From positions 1-64,000 of the forward strand of contig CAZFKX010000011.1 of the NCBI GenBank assembly GCA_964519345.1: a stretch of 64,000 bases of DNA, given 5' to 3'. Below the pieces are notes generated by a model. The model worked only from the letters and a program-made list of their open reading frames with translations, searched no databases and was not told the DNA's origin. Shown here in pieces: positions 42,744 to 50,985 of the stretch. Made by a program: the position numbers and the translations under genes. This DNA is from Persephonella sp964519345. Lineage in GTDB: Bacteria; Aquificota; Aquificia; Aquificales; Hydrogenothermaceae. Numbering within the stretch: position 1 is the stretch's first letter; each line of letters starts with the position of its first letter.

Positions 42744-44615
42744 ATGGTATATGACATACAGTACGACGTTGTTGTGATAGGTGGTGGTCATGCTGGAATT
42801 GAGGCAGCACTTGCCTCTGCAAAAATTGGAGTTAGTACCGTTCTTATTACCTTAGACAAAGAAAAGATAGGTCTTATGCCCTGCAATCCAGCTATTGGTG
42901 GTATAGCGAAGGGTATAGTAGTCCGTGAGATAGACGCTTTTGGAGGTGAAATGGGAAAAGCTATAGATAAGACAGGAATACAGTTCAAGACATTAAATAC
43001 AAGAAAAGGACCTGCTGTAAGATCTCCAAGAGCACAGGCAGATAAAGAAGAGTACAGAAAGTATATGATCAGGAAAATTCTTAATACTGAAAATCTTTCT
43101 GTTATTGAAGGTGAGGTTACAGACATATACCTAAACAGAACCAAAAATGAGATTGAAGGTGTTGGGATAGATGGAAAGATAAAAATAAAAACAAGATCAG
43201 TTATTGTTACTACAGGAACATTCCTCAATGGAGTTATTCATATAGGAGACAAACAGATTCCGGCAGGAAGAATGGATGAAAAACCTTCAAGGAGATTATC
43301 CGATTTCTACAGAAAAATGGGATTTCCATTAAAGAGATTCAAAACAGGAACACCAGCAAGACTTGATAAAAGAACTATAAACTTCTCCGGTCTTGAAGAA
43401 GCACCAGGTGACAATCCGGCCCCAAAATTCTCATTCTGGACAGAACCTGAACATTCTTACTGGTTCAGAAAAGATCAGAAAGAACAGATATCTTGCTATA
43501 TAACATACACAACGCCAGAAACACACAGAATAATAAGGGAAAATCTGGACAGAACAGCTCTTTATGGTGGAGCTATAAAAGGAATAGGACCCCGTTACTG
43601 TCCATCAATTGAAGATAAGATAGTAAAATTTGAAAATAAAGAAAGGCATACAGTATGGCTTGAGCCTGAAACAAAAGATGGGATCAGTATATACCCAAAC
43701 GGCCTCTCAACATCCCTTCCAGAAGAAGTTCAGTGGGAGATGTATAGATCCATTCCAGGACTGGAAAACGTTGTTTTATTAAAGCCTGCCTATGCTATAG
43801 AGTATGACATAGTTCCTCCAACAGAATTATATCCAACACTCGAAACAAAAAGAATAAAAGGCCTTTACCATGCAGGTAATTTTAACGGAACAACAGGTTA
43901 TGAAGAAGCGGCAGGTCAGGGAATAGTGGCAGGAATAAACGCAGCATTAAGAGCTCTCGGAAAAGAACCTTTTTACATAAGAAGGGACGAGGCCTATATA
44001 GGTGTTATGATTGACGATCTAACTACAAAAGGTGTTATTGAGCCCTATAGACTTTTTACATCTCGTTCCGAATACAGACTTTACCTTAGGCAGGATAATC
44101 CCGTTTTGAGATTATATAAAAAAGCATATAACCTTGGTATGTTGAGTTACGATCAGTTCAAAAAAATAAAGGATATAGAAGATGAAATAGCCAGATGGCT
44201 TGATCATTACAAAAAAGACACAAAAAAAATAATATTAAATGGAGAAATTAAATCCATATCAGGGTATGAGCTTTTGAAAAGACCTGATATAAATTTAGAA
44301 AAACTGAAGGAAACTGGGTTTGATATACCAAAAAGCGATTATATCTGTGAGGAGATAGAAATTAATGTTAAATACTCAGGTTATTTTGAGAGGGAAAGAA
44401 AGATAAATGAAAAAATGAGATATCTTGAAAATATAAAAATACCTGAAGATATAGATTACTCAAATATTCCCGGACTTACAAAAGAAGTCGTACAAAAACT
44501 GACCAGATCAAAGCCACTAACATTAGGTCATGCTGCGAGACTTGAGGGAATTACTCCAGCAGCAATAACGGCTATAATGATACATCTTCAGAAATTAAAA
44601 AGGTTAAAAGCCTAA
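42744..44615 (+). CDS. mnmG: tRNA uridine-5-carboxymethylaminomethyl modification enzyme MnmG (GidA)
   Basis: The 623-residue FAD protein has the dinucleotide motif GGGHAGIEAA near residue 12, PCNPAIGGIAKG, LEPETKDG and LPEEVQWEMYRSIPGLE, all MnmG signatures. The C-terminal helical domain ends in ARLEGITPAAITAIMIHL. With MnmE it modifies U34 of certain tRNAs; mnmE is not in this window. The stop overlaps the next start by one base. Confidence 0.97.
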   Translation: MVYDIQYDVVVIGGGHAGIEAALASAKIGVSTVLITLDKEKIGLMPCNPAIGGIAKGIVVREIDAFGGEMGKAIDKTGIQFKTLNTRKGPAVRSPRAQADKEEYRKYMIRKILNTENLSVIEGEVTDIYLNRTKNEIEGVGIDGKIKIKTRSVIVTTGTFLNGVIHIGDKQIPAGRMDEKPSRRLSDFYRKMGFPLKRFKTGTPARLDKRTINFSGLEEAPGDNPAPKFSFWTEPEHSYWFRKDQKEQISCYITYTTPETHRIIRENLDRTALYGGAIKGIGPRYCPSIEDKIVKFENKERHTVWLEPETKDGISIYPNGLSTSLPEEVQWEMYRSIPGLENVVLLKPAYAIEYDIVPPTELYPTLETKRIKGLYHAGNFNGTTGYEEAAGQGIVAGINAALRALGKEPFYIRRDEAYIGVMIDDLTTKGVIEPYRLFTSRSEYRLYLRQDNPVLRLYKKAYNLGMLSYDQFKKIKDIEDEIARWLDHYKKDTKKIILNGEIKSISGYELLKRPDINLEKLKETGFDIPKSDYICEEIEINVKYSGYFERERKINEKMRYLENIKIPEDIDYSNIPGLTKEVVQKLTRSKPLTLGHAARLEGITPAAITAIMIHLQKLKRLKA

Positions 44616-45121
44616 TGGTTGCAAGCTTTTTGCTATATTTTATTCTCTTAGTTTTTATCTTGCTTGCCCGCATGAACGATTTTTTCTTCTATCTTGTTTT
44701 TTTTATTCTAATATTTCCATTAATAGTTAAAAAACCGGAAGATATAGGTCTTAAAAATATAAAAAAAGGATTCTTTTACGGGTTTTTAAGTTCATTGATT
44801 TATTTTCCATTCATCTGGAATAACGTATCCATATATAGTTTCTCTCAAATAGGACAGGTTTTTGGAGAGGAATTATTCTTCAGGGGATATTTATTTAATA
44901 CTTTAAGGATAAACAATCCACACCTAAAAAATATTGTAATTTCGGGACTTTTCACCATACCTCACATTATTGTTTATACAAACTTTTTGAGCGCTTTAAC
45001 TTTTTTCCCCTCGTTAATTTTTGGATATCTGTATATTAGAACCGGATCAATTATAGCACCGGCAATATTCCATCTTTTTTCAAATATCTTTTTTCAAAAT
45101 TACCTTATTCATAAGTTATAA
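44615..45121 (+). CDS. CPBP-family (glutamic-type) intramembrane protease, short form
   Basis: This is a 168-residue polytopic protein. Catalytic marks are the Glu pair and Arg in GEELFFRGYLF (Glu85, Glu86, Arg90), His117 (FTIPHI) and His153 with Asn157 (IFHLFSNIFF). FFPSLIFGYLYIRTGS precedes the last motif. It is shorter than most CPBP proteins and close in size to forms that act as C-terminal sorting proteases (MrtX/MrtJ type). A link to the sorting-signal subtilisin at 11289-13055 is a hypothesis. It is coupled to mnmG by one base. Confidence 0.85.
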   Translation: MVASFLLYFILLVFILLARMNDFFFYLVFFILIFPLIVKKPEDIGLKNIKKGFFYGFLSSLIYFPFIWNNVSIYSFSQIGQVFGEELFFRGYLFNTLRINNPHLKNIVISGLFTIPHIIVYTNFLSALTFFPSLIFGYLYIRTGSIIAPAIFHLFSNIFFQNYLIHKL

Positions 45122-45152
45122 TATCATTTGTTCATATTACAGAGGGAGAATT

Positions 45153-45728
45153 TTGATAGAAAGTTTAGAACATTTCCTTCAGCATTACGGCTATATTGCA
45201 GTTTTTATAGGAACATTTCTTGAAGGCGAGATATTCCTTCTTATAGTTGGTTTTTTTATCAAACTCAAAATGCTGAATCCTGTTGTATCACTTATTTCAG
45301 CAATGTCAGGTGCATTTCTTCATGAGATCATCTATTTCCTCTTAGGTAGGTGGAAAGGCAGAGAGTTTTTGCTTGGGAATATATACACAAGGAAAAAATA
45401 CAGAAAAGCAAAACAGCTTGTTGAAAAATACGGGATACTTTCAATCTTTATTATACGTTTTTTATACGGGATGAGAATTGTTCCTATGGTTCTTATGGGT
45501 GCAACAGGATTTGGTATGTTCAAATTTATTTTTTTCAATCTGATCTCTCTTTTTTTCTGGGCTGTTATATATCTCTCAATCGGTTATTTTTTTGGAAAAG
45601 CGGCAGAACACATTTTTGGAGAGGTAAAAGAGTATTATTTTATAGCTGTTGGTTTTCTATTTGTTTTAATTACAGTTATTCTTATTTATCCAAAAATTAA
45701 AGAGAAATTATTTAACAACAAGTACTGA
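45153..45728 (+). CDS. DedA-family (VTT domain) membrane protein
   Basis: The 191-residue protein has the DedA pattern: HYGYIAVFIGTFLEGEIFLLIVGFF, the second amphipathic half FIIRFLYGMRIVPMVLMGATGFGMFKF, and terminal helices. Family members recycle undecaprenyl phosphate or flip phospholipids. The start is TTG with GGGAG upstream. Its end overlaps the Usp gene on the other strand by 21 bases. Confidence 0.92.
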   Translation: MIESLEHFLQHYGYIAVFIGTFLEGEIFLLIVGFFIKLKMLNPVVSLISAMSGAFLHEIIYFLLGRWKGREFLLGNIYTRKKYRKAKQLVEKYGILSIFIIRFLYGMRIVPMVLMGATGFGMFKFIFFNLISLFFWAVIYLSIGYFFGKAAEHIFGEVKEYYFIAVGFLFVLITVILIYPKIKEKLFNNKY

Positions 45729-46142
45729 CTGATTTGCATATTTAACAAGATTTCCAGCTGTTGTCCCAAGTATAAGTCTTTTAAAACCACCTGCTCCTCT
45801 GTGTCCAACAACTATAAGATCACATCCATTAGCATCAGCGTAGCTCATAAGCTCTTCCGCAGGCTCACCTTCAAGAACTTTAGTTTTTGCTTTTATACCT
45901 GACAGTTCAGCAATCTCAAGAGCTTCCTTCAAAAATCTTTCTTCTCTTGATATCTCTTCCCTTTCATATGCTTCAATCTCTTCTGGAAGTATAAAATCAA
46001 CCGCAGCAAATTGAAATGGTCTAACAACACCAACTATATGAAGATCACTTCTCATTATTTTTGACAGTTCAATAGCCTTTTTTAAAGCCTTTTTACTTGG
46101 ATCAGAACCATCATAACCTACAAGAATATTTCTATAACTCAT
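45708..46142 (-). CDS. Universal stress protein (UspA family)
   Basis: The single-domain protein of 144 residues begins NILVGYDGSDPSKKALKKA. It ends with the ATP-binding loop GHRGAGGFKRLILGTTAGNL (G-x2-G-x9-G-[ST] type), so it is an ATP-binding Usp. It follows leuS-beta after 10 bases and may be co-transcribed. Confidence 0.93.
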   Translation of the reverse strand: MSYRNILVGYDGSDPSKKALKKAIELSKIMRSDLHIVGVVRPFQFAAVDFILPEEIEAYEREEISREERFLKEALEIAELSGIKAKTKVLEGEPAEELMSYADANGCDLIVVGHRGAGGFKRLILGTTAGNLVKYANQSVLVVK

Positions 46143-46152
46143 CTTAAGCTCC

Positions 46153-47016
46153 TCAGCTTTTAACTACAATATTCAAGATTTTACCTTTTATAAATATTAC
46201 TTTAACTATCTCCTTACCTTCTGTCCATTTTTTTACATTCTCATTTTCAAATGCTATCTGTTTTACTGTATTTTCATCTGCATCTGCTGGAACCGTTATC
46301 CTTGCCCTTAATTTACCGTTTATCTGGACAGGTATCTCTTTTGTTTTTTCAATTAGAGCCTCCTCATCATGTTCAGGAAATGGCTGGTTTATAGTAAAAC
46401 CTTTCTTCCCAATTTCTCTCCATAACTGATCTGCAATAAAAGGTGTAAATGGAGCAAGGAGAAGTATTAGATTTTCAACAGCTTCTTTCAATACTTTCAA
46501 ATTTTTTCCATTGTAAGATACAAGTTCGTTCATCAGTTCCATAATAGATGCTATAGCTGTATTAAACTGATACTCTCTGGTAATATCCTCATTGACCTTT
46601 TTTATGGTTTGATGCAGCTTTCTTCTTAGTTTTTGATCCTCTTCTGGAAGATCTCTAAAGTCTTCTTTTGTATATTCAATATCTATCAAATCAGGTGCTT
46701 TTTCTAAAACAAAATTCCAGACTCTTTTTAAAAATCTGTGAGCTCCTTCAATACCGCTTTCTATCCAATCAAAACTATTCTGAGGAGGAGCAGCAAAAAG
46801 TATATAAAGTCTTACAGTATCCGCCCCGTATTTATCTATCATCTCGTCTGGATCAACTGTATTGTGTTTAGACTTTGACATTTTGTCAGACTTACCGTAA
46901 TCTTCTTCCAGTTTTTTTAATACTTCCTGTGGAAGTTCTAATTTCTCAAATAAAAGTCTGGCATTATCATTTATTGTTAGATGATTTTCTTCTAAAAACT
47001 GTTTTAACGTTTCCAT
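46153..47016 (-). CDS. leuS: Leucyl-tRNA synthetase beta subunit (split LeuRS, C-terminal half)
   Basis: The 287-residue protein carries the second class I motif KMSKS (45-49, within DKMSKSKHNTVDPDEM), the anticodon-binding domain (about 90-215) and the C-terminal tRNA-binding domain. The HIGH motif and editing domain are absent. In Aquifex, LeuRS is made of separate alpha and beta subunits and the beta is about this size. The gene has its own ATG after AAGGAGC, and the intergenic DNA upstream has no remnant of an N-terminal half. It is a genuine subunit, not a pseudogene. Confidence 0.93.
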   Translation of the reverse strand: METLKQFLEENHLTINDNARLLFEKLELPQEVLKKLEEDYGKSDKMSKSKHNTVDPDEMIDKYGADTVRLYILFAAPPQNSFDWIESGIEGAHRFLKRVWNFVLEKAPDLIDIEYTKEDFRDLPEEDQKLRRKLHQTIKKVNEDITREYQFNTAIASIMELMNELVSYNGKNLKVLKEAVENLILLLAPFTPFIADQLWREIGKKGFTINQPFPEHDEEALIEKTKEIPVQINGKLRARITVPADADENTVKQIAFENENVKKWTEGKEIVKVIFIKGKILNIVVKS

Positions 47017-47170
47017 TAATGCTCCTTGAGTTCATTATTCTAAATTTTATTATATCATTGAGAAATTATATAGTTGAAATATAATCTTTACTGGAGAAAT
47101 TTTTCAAACTCCTATTCTCCCTTTATACTTACTGATATAATTTTTTGAATACTCTACACAGGGTGAAAGT

Positions 47171-48352
47171 ATGATTTTAAAGGAAAAAAACATCTTAGTT
47201 GGAGTTACAGGATCAATAGCAGCTTATAAATCTTGCGAGCTTGTTAGGAAACTTCAGAAGAAAGGAGCATCTGTTAAGGTCTGTATGACACCATCTGCGA
47301 AAGAATTTATTGGTGAGCTTACGTTTAGAGCTTTAACAGAAAGCGAGGTTTTATCAGACTGGAGAGATGGTAAAACCGGCCTTGAACACATATTCTGGGC
47401 AAGATGGGCAGACAGCTTTGTTATTGCTCCTGCTTCAGCAAACACTATGGCAAAATTGAGATATGGAATGGCTGATAATTTTTTGACCTCAGTAGCACTT
47501 GCTTATGAGAGGCCTATTGTTATTGCTCCTGCTATGAACACAAAGATGTACAAAAATATAACAACCGAAGAAAATATAAAGATCTTGAAAGAGAGAGGAT
47601 ATATATTTGTTGACCCATCAGAAGGTGAACTTGCCTGCGGAGAGGAAGGTTTAGGCAGACTCGCAGAGTTAGATCATATAGAATCAGCTGTACTTTACTC
47701 TGTTCTACCTAAGATCATGAAAGGAAAAAAAGTACTGATAACAGCCGGAGGGACAAGAGAGTTTTTCGACCCAATCAGATATATATCCAATAAATCTTCA
47801 GGACAGATGGGATACGCACTTGCAAAGATATCTTATGCACTCGGAGGAGATGTCACACTTATATCAGCACCAACCTGCCTTAGAAAACCTTACGGCGTAA
47901 AAACTATTGATGTAGTATCTGCAGAAGATATGTATAGAGAGGTTATTAAACGTATAGAAGATATGGACATCATAATTATGAATGCAGCTGTGGCAGATTT
48001 TAGGCCTGAAATATACAGCGGTAAGAAGCTAAAAAAAAGTAAGGAAAAGACTGTTGTTAATTTAAAACCAAATCCAGATATACTTTTAGAGATAGGTAAA
48101 AGAAAAAAGAAAAACCAGATTGTAATAGGATTTGCTGCTGAAAGTGAGGATCTTATAGAAAATGCAAGAGAAAAGATGGTAAGGAAAAATCTTGATATTA
48201 TTGTTGCAAATCTGTTGGAAGTTTTCAGTAAGGAAAAGCACAAGGGGGTAATAATCTTTAGTGATGGGAGAATGATACAGATACCAGAGATGGAAAAAGA
48301 AGAAAGCGCTTATTTTATATTAAGTAAACTTTTTGACGATAATAAAAGCTAA
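47171..48352 (+). CDS. coaBC: Bifunctional phosphopantothenoylcysteine decarboxylase/synthetase
   Basis: The 393-residue protein acts in coenzyme A synthesis. The N-terminal flavin domain CoaC has GVTGSIAAYKSCEL, active-site His in LEHIFWARWAD, PASANTMAKL, PAMNTKMY and ACGEEGLGRL. The C-terminal CoaB domain (about 185 on) has ITAGGTREFFDPIRYISNKSSGQMG and NAAVADFRP. A TATAAT box at 47136-47141 lies 30 bases upstream, without a clear -35. Confidence 0.96.
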   Translation: MILKEKNILVGVTGSIAAYKSCELVRKLQKKGASVKVCMTPSAKEFIGELTFRALTESEVLSDWRDGKTGLEHIFWARWADSFVIAPASANTMAKLRYGMADNFLTSVALAYERPIVIAPAMNTKMYKNITTEENIKILKERGYIFVDPSEGELACGEEGLGRLAELDHIESAVLYSVLPKIMKGKKVLITAGGTREFFDPIRYISNKSSGQMGYALAKISYALGGDVTLISAPTCLRKPYGVKTIDVVSAEDMYREVIKRIEDMDIIIMNAAVADFRPEIYSGKKLKKSKEKTVVNLKPNPDILLEIGKRKKKNQIVIGFAAESEDLIENAREKMVRKNLDIIVANLLEVFSKEKHKGVIIFSDGRMIQIPEMEKEESAYFILSKLFDDNKS

Positions 48353-48373
48353 ATAACCATTGAGGTTAATAAA

Positions 48374-48865
48374 ATGGAATTTAAAGAGAGCGATCTACCA
48401 GGAATAGGAAAAAAGTTCTCTATTATAACGTCAGAAAAATTTAAAATATCTGTTGTTGTCCATGTCACTGGAAAAAGAGAAATGTTTGTTTTTGAACCTG
48501 ATGATTATGATGAACCTATATGCGACGTTGTTCTAACAGAGGAAGAGGCAAACCAGCTTGGTTCTGTTTTAATGGGGGCATATTATAGACCTGAACAGGA
48601 AAAAGAAAGAAAACTTCTTATTGAAAATCTTGCTATTGAATGGATTAAAGTTCCCCAAGACTCACCTATTGCAGGAAAACAGATAAAAGAGAGTCAGATC
48701 AGACAGAGAACGGGCGTTACCGTTATAGCTATAATGAAAGAAGATAAAACTATAGTAAATCCACTTCCAGAACATCTAATAGAAAGCGGCGACACTATTG
48801 TAGTAATTGGTACCAGGGATCAGATTGATAGATTTTTAAGGGAGTACAATATAGATGGAAGATAA
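48374..48865 (+). CDS. KhtT-like regulatory subunit of a cation/proton antiporter (RCK_C domain)
   Basis: The 163-residue soluble protein has an N-terminal domain (about 1-65) followed by a TrkA-C/RCK_C domain (about 75-160: IEWIKVPQDSPIAGKQIKESQIRQRTGVTVIAIMKEDK and SGDTIVVIGTRDQIDRF). The same layout is found in KhtT/YhaT, which gates the antiporter KhtU. It overlaps the antiporter gene by 11 bases. Confidence 0.88.
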   Translation: MEFKESDLPGIGKKFSIITSEKFKISVVVHVTGKREMFVFEPDDYDEPICDVVLTEEEANQLGSVLMGAYYRPEQEKERKLLIENLAIEWIKVPQDSPIAGKQIKESQIRQRTGVTVIAIMKEDKTIVNPLPEHLIESGDTIVVIGTRDQIDRFLREYNIDGR

Positions 48866-50045
48866 CCACCTCCCTTTTCTTCTGATATTTGGATTTTTAA
48901 ATCTTGCTTTATTTGTTGCAGGATACCTTGGTAAATTATTGAAGTTTCCGGCTATCCTTTTTTACATACTGTTCGGTATAATATTGGGCCCTTTTATTCA
49001 CGGCGAAGAAGCAATCGAGGTCTTCAGTGAGATAGGAATTGTTCTTTTATTCTTCTATCTCGGTCTTGAGTTCAATTTACAGAGGGCTTTTTCTACAGCA
49101 AAGAAGATATGGATCGTCGGACTTTTTGATTTTATATTTGGTTTCGTTGCCGTATCAACCGCTATGTACATAATGGGATTTGACCCTTTTATTTCTATAC
49201 TTACAGGCGCCGTTGCTTACGCATCATCATCTGCTATAACAACAAAAATAATTGTTGATGATCACAGAATAGCCAATCCTGAAACTGAACTTATACTTGG
49301 TCTTATGGTTTTTGAAGACATTATTGCCCCGATACTTCTTGCGGTTTTATCTGCCATAGCTATAGGAAATGCCTTTAATATGTTATCCCTTGGAGAAATT
49401 CTTTTAAAAGTTGTTCTGATATTTGCCTTTGCTATTGCTGTTGCTTTTTTTCTAAAAAAAACAATAGCAGACTTTATAGAAAGATTTATAGGGGAAGAGA
49501 TATTTACTTTATTTTCAATAGGCGGTCTTATCCTTTTCTCAGGTTTTACTCAGTATATAGGTTTATCAGAGGCACTTGGAGCGTTTTTAATGGGGATGAT
49601 TGTCTCAGAATCTGGCAAATCACATGAGATAGAAAAAGTTATGTTTTCTATAAGAGATCTTGCTGTTGCTATATTTTTCTTTCTTTTCGGTGCAGGTATT
49701 CAGTTTACAGGAAATTTCGACACTAAGATACTTACAGCTCTACTGGTTGTTGTAATTATATCTATAATAGGTAAGTTTATGACAGGATTTCTTGGAGGCC
49801 TTATATACGGACTTTCAAAAAGAAAAGCTATTGAAACAGGCCTTAGTATAATTAACAGAGGAGAGTTTTCAGTTGTTATGTCAAAGTTTGCACCTACACA
49901 ATTTATACCTTTTATAGGGGTATATGTTTTCATTATGGCTTTTATAGGTATATTATTTGCCCAGTATGCTCCAAAGATATCTAACTTTATTATTCCTAAG
50001 AAAAAGAAGAAAAAAAGAAAGATACTTAAAGAAGAAATTGTCTGA
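48855..50045 (+). CDS. CPA2-family cation:proton antiporter (KhtU/KefB-like)
   Basis: The 396-residue membrane protein has about 12 helices. FPAILFYILFGIILGPF, AVAYASSSAITTKIIVDD and LSEALGAFLMGMIVSES are CPA2 signatures. It ends in a basic cytoplasmic tail (KKKKKKRK) without an RCK domain, consistent with the separate KhtT-like subunit upstream. It probably exports K+ in exchange for H+. Confidence 0.9.
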   Translation: MEDNHLPFLLIFGFLNLALFVAGYLGKLLKFPAILFYILFGIILGPFIHGEEAIEVFSEIGIVLLFFYLGLEFNLQRAFSTAKKIWIVGLFDFIFGFVAVSTAMYIMGFDPFISILTGAVAYASSSAITTKIIVDDHRIANPETELILGLMVFEDIIAPILLAVLSAIAIGNAFNMLSLGEILLKVVLIFAFAIAVAFFLKKTIADFIERFIGEEIFTLFSIGGLILFSGFTQYIGLSEALGAFLMGMIVSESGKSHEIEKVMFSIRDLAVAIFFFLFGAGIQFTGNFDTKILTALLVVVIISIIGKFMTGFLGGLIYGLSKRKAIETGLSIINRGEFSVVMSKFAPTQFIPFIGVYVFIMAFIGILFAQYAPKISNFIIPKKKKKKRKILKEEIV

Positions 50046-50047
50046 CA

Positions 50048-50977
50048 ATGTATTATTTAGAAAAATCAAAAGTTATTAAAGCTATAAGAGACTACTTAGA
50101 AAAAACCGGAGCTGTAGAAGTATTTACTGATATATTGAGGCTGTATCCAAATCTTGATTCCCATATTTTGCCGATTGAACTCTTCTTTAACGATCAAGAA
50201 GGTAAAAAAAGAGGTTTTTTACATACGTCTCCAGAGTATGAAATGAAAAAGATTTTATCGGAAATGAAAAGGGATATATACCAGATAACAAAAGTTTTCA
50301 GGAATGGGGAGATCTCAAAAAAACACAAGATAGAATTTATAATGCTTGAATGGTATAGAGTTGATTATGATCTTGAAGATATTATGGATGATACACAGAA
50401 TATATTTATTGAATCAGCTATATCTTTATTTAAAAAACCTGTATTAAACTTTATGGGAAAAAGGTATGACCTTAAAGAGTCTGAAAAGATCACTGTCGAT
50501 GAAGCTTTCTACAGGTTTACATCCGTTTATCCAGATAGACATGATGATATGTTGAGATTTTTAAAAGAGAAAGAGGGCTTAAAAAAAGATATAGATTACG
50601 AGGAGGCTTTCTTTCGTATTTATGCTTTTTACGTTGAACCTCATCTTGGCACAGAAAAGCTTACATTTATATACGACTATCCCCCTCTTTTCTCATCATT
50701 ATCAAGGATAGAAAATGGAAAGGGAAAAAGATTTGAGGTTTACATAAACGGTCTTGAACTGGTAAACGGATACTATGAACTAACAGATCCTGAAAAAGTA
50801 AGAGAAATCCTTGAAAATGAATCTATGAGAAAGGAAAAAGAAACTGGAAAAAAATATCCGGTTGATAACAAGTTTATCAATGCGGTAAAAGATATGCCGG
50901 ACTGCTCAGGTGCTTCACTTGGTGTTGACAGACTTTTTATGGTTCTGTTAAATAAATCTAATATCAACGAGTTATAG
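50048..50977 (+). CDS. epmA: EF-P lysine ligase EpmA (GenX/PoxA, lysyl-tRNA synthetase paralogue)
   Basis: The 309-residue protein equals the class II LysRS core without the anticodon domain. It has LHTSPEYEMKKIL (motif 2 entry), ITKVFRNGEISKKHKIEFIMLEWYR (motif 2) and SGASLGVDRLFMVLL (motif 3), plus the GenX-specific FEVYINGLELVNGYYEL. In other bacteria it attaches (R)-beta-lysine to elongation factor P. The aminomutase EpmB is not in this window. It starts 2 bases after the antiporter gene. Confidence 0.88.
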   Translation: MYYLEKSKVIKAIRDYLEKTGAVEVFTDILRLYPNLDSHILPIELFFNDQEGKKRGFLHTSPEYEMKKILSEMKRDIYQITKVFRNGEISKKHKIEFIMLEWYRVDYDLEDIMDDTQNIFIESAISLFKKPVLNFMGKRYDLKESEKITVDEAFYRFTSVYPDRHDDMLRFLKEKEGLKKDIDYEEAFFRIYAFYVEPHLGTEKLTFIYDYPPLFSSLSRIENGKGKRFEVYINGLELVNGYYELTDPEKVREILENESMRKEKETGKKYPVDNKFINAVKDMPDCSGASLGVDRLFMVLLNKSNINEL

Positions 50978-50985
50978 GTTTTATT

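Noticed and set aside
42788..43228. 146-codon minus-strand open frame
   Set aside because: It is antisense to mnmG, whose catalytic motifs are intact in the plus frame.
46153..47016. Truncated leuS pseudogene
   Set aside because: It has its own start and ribosome site, intact domains and a length matching the known split beta subunit; no N-terminal remnant lies upstream.
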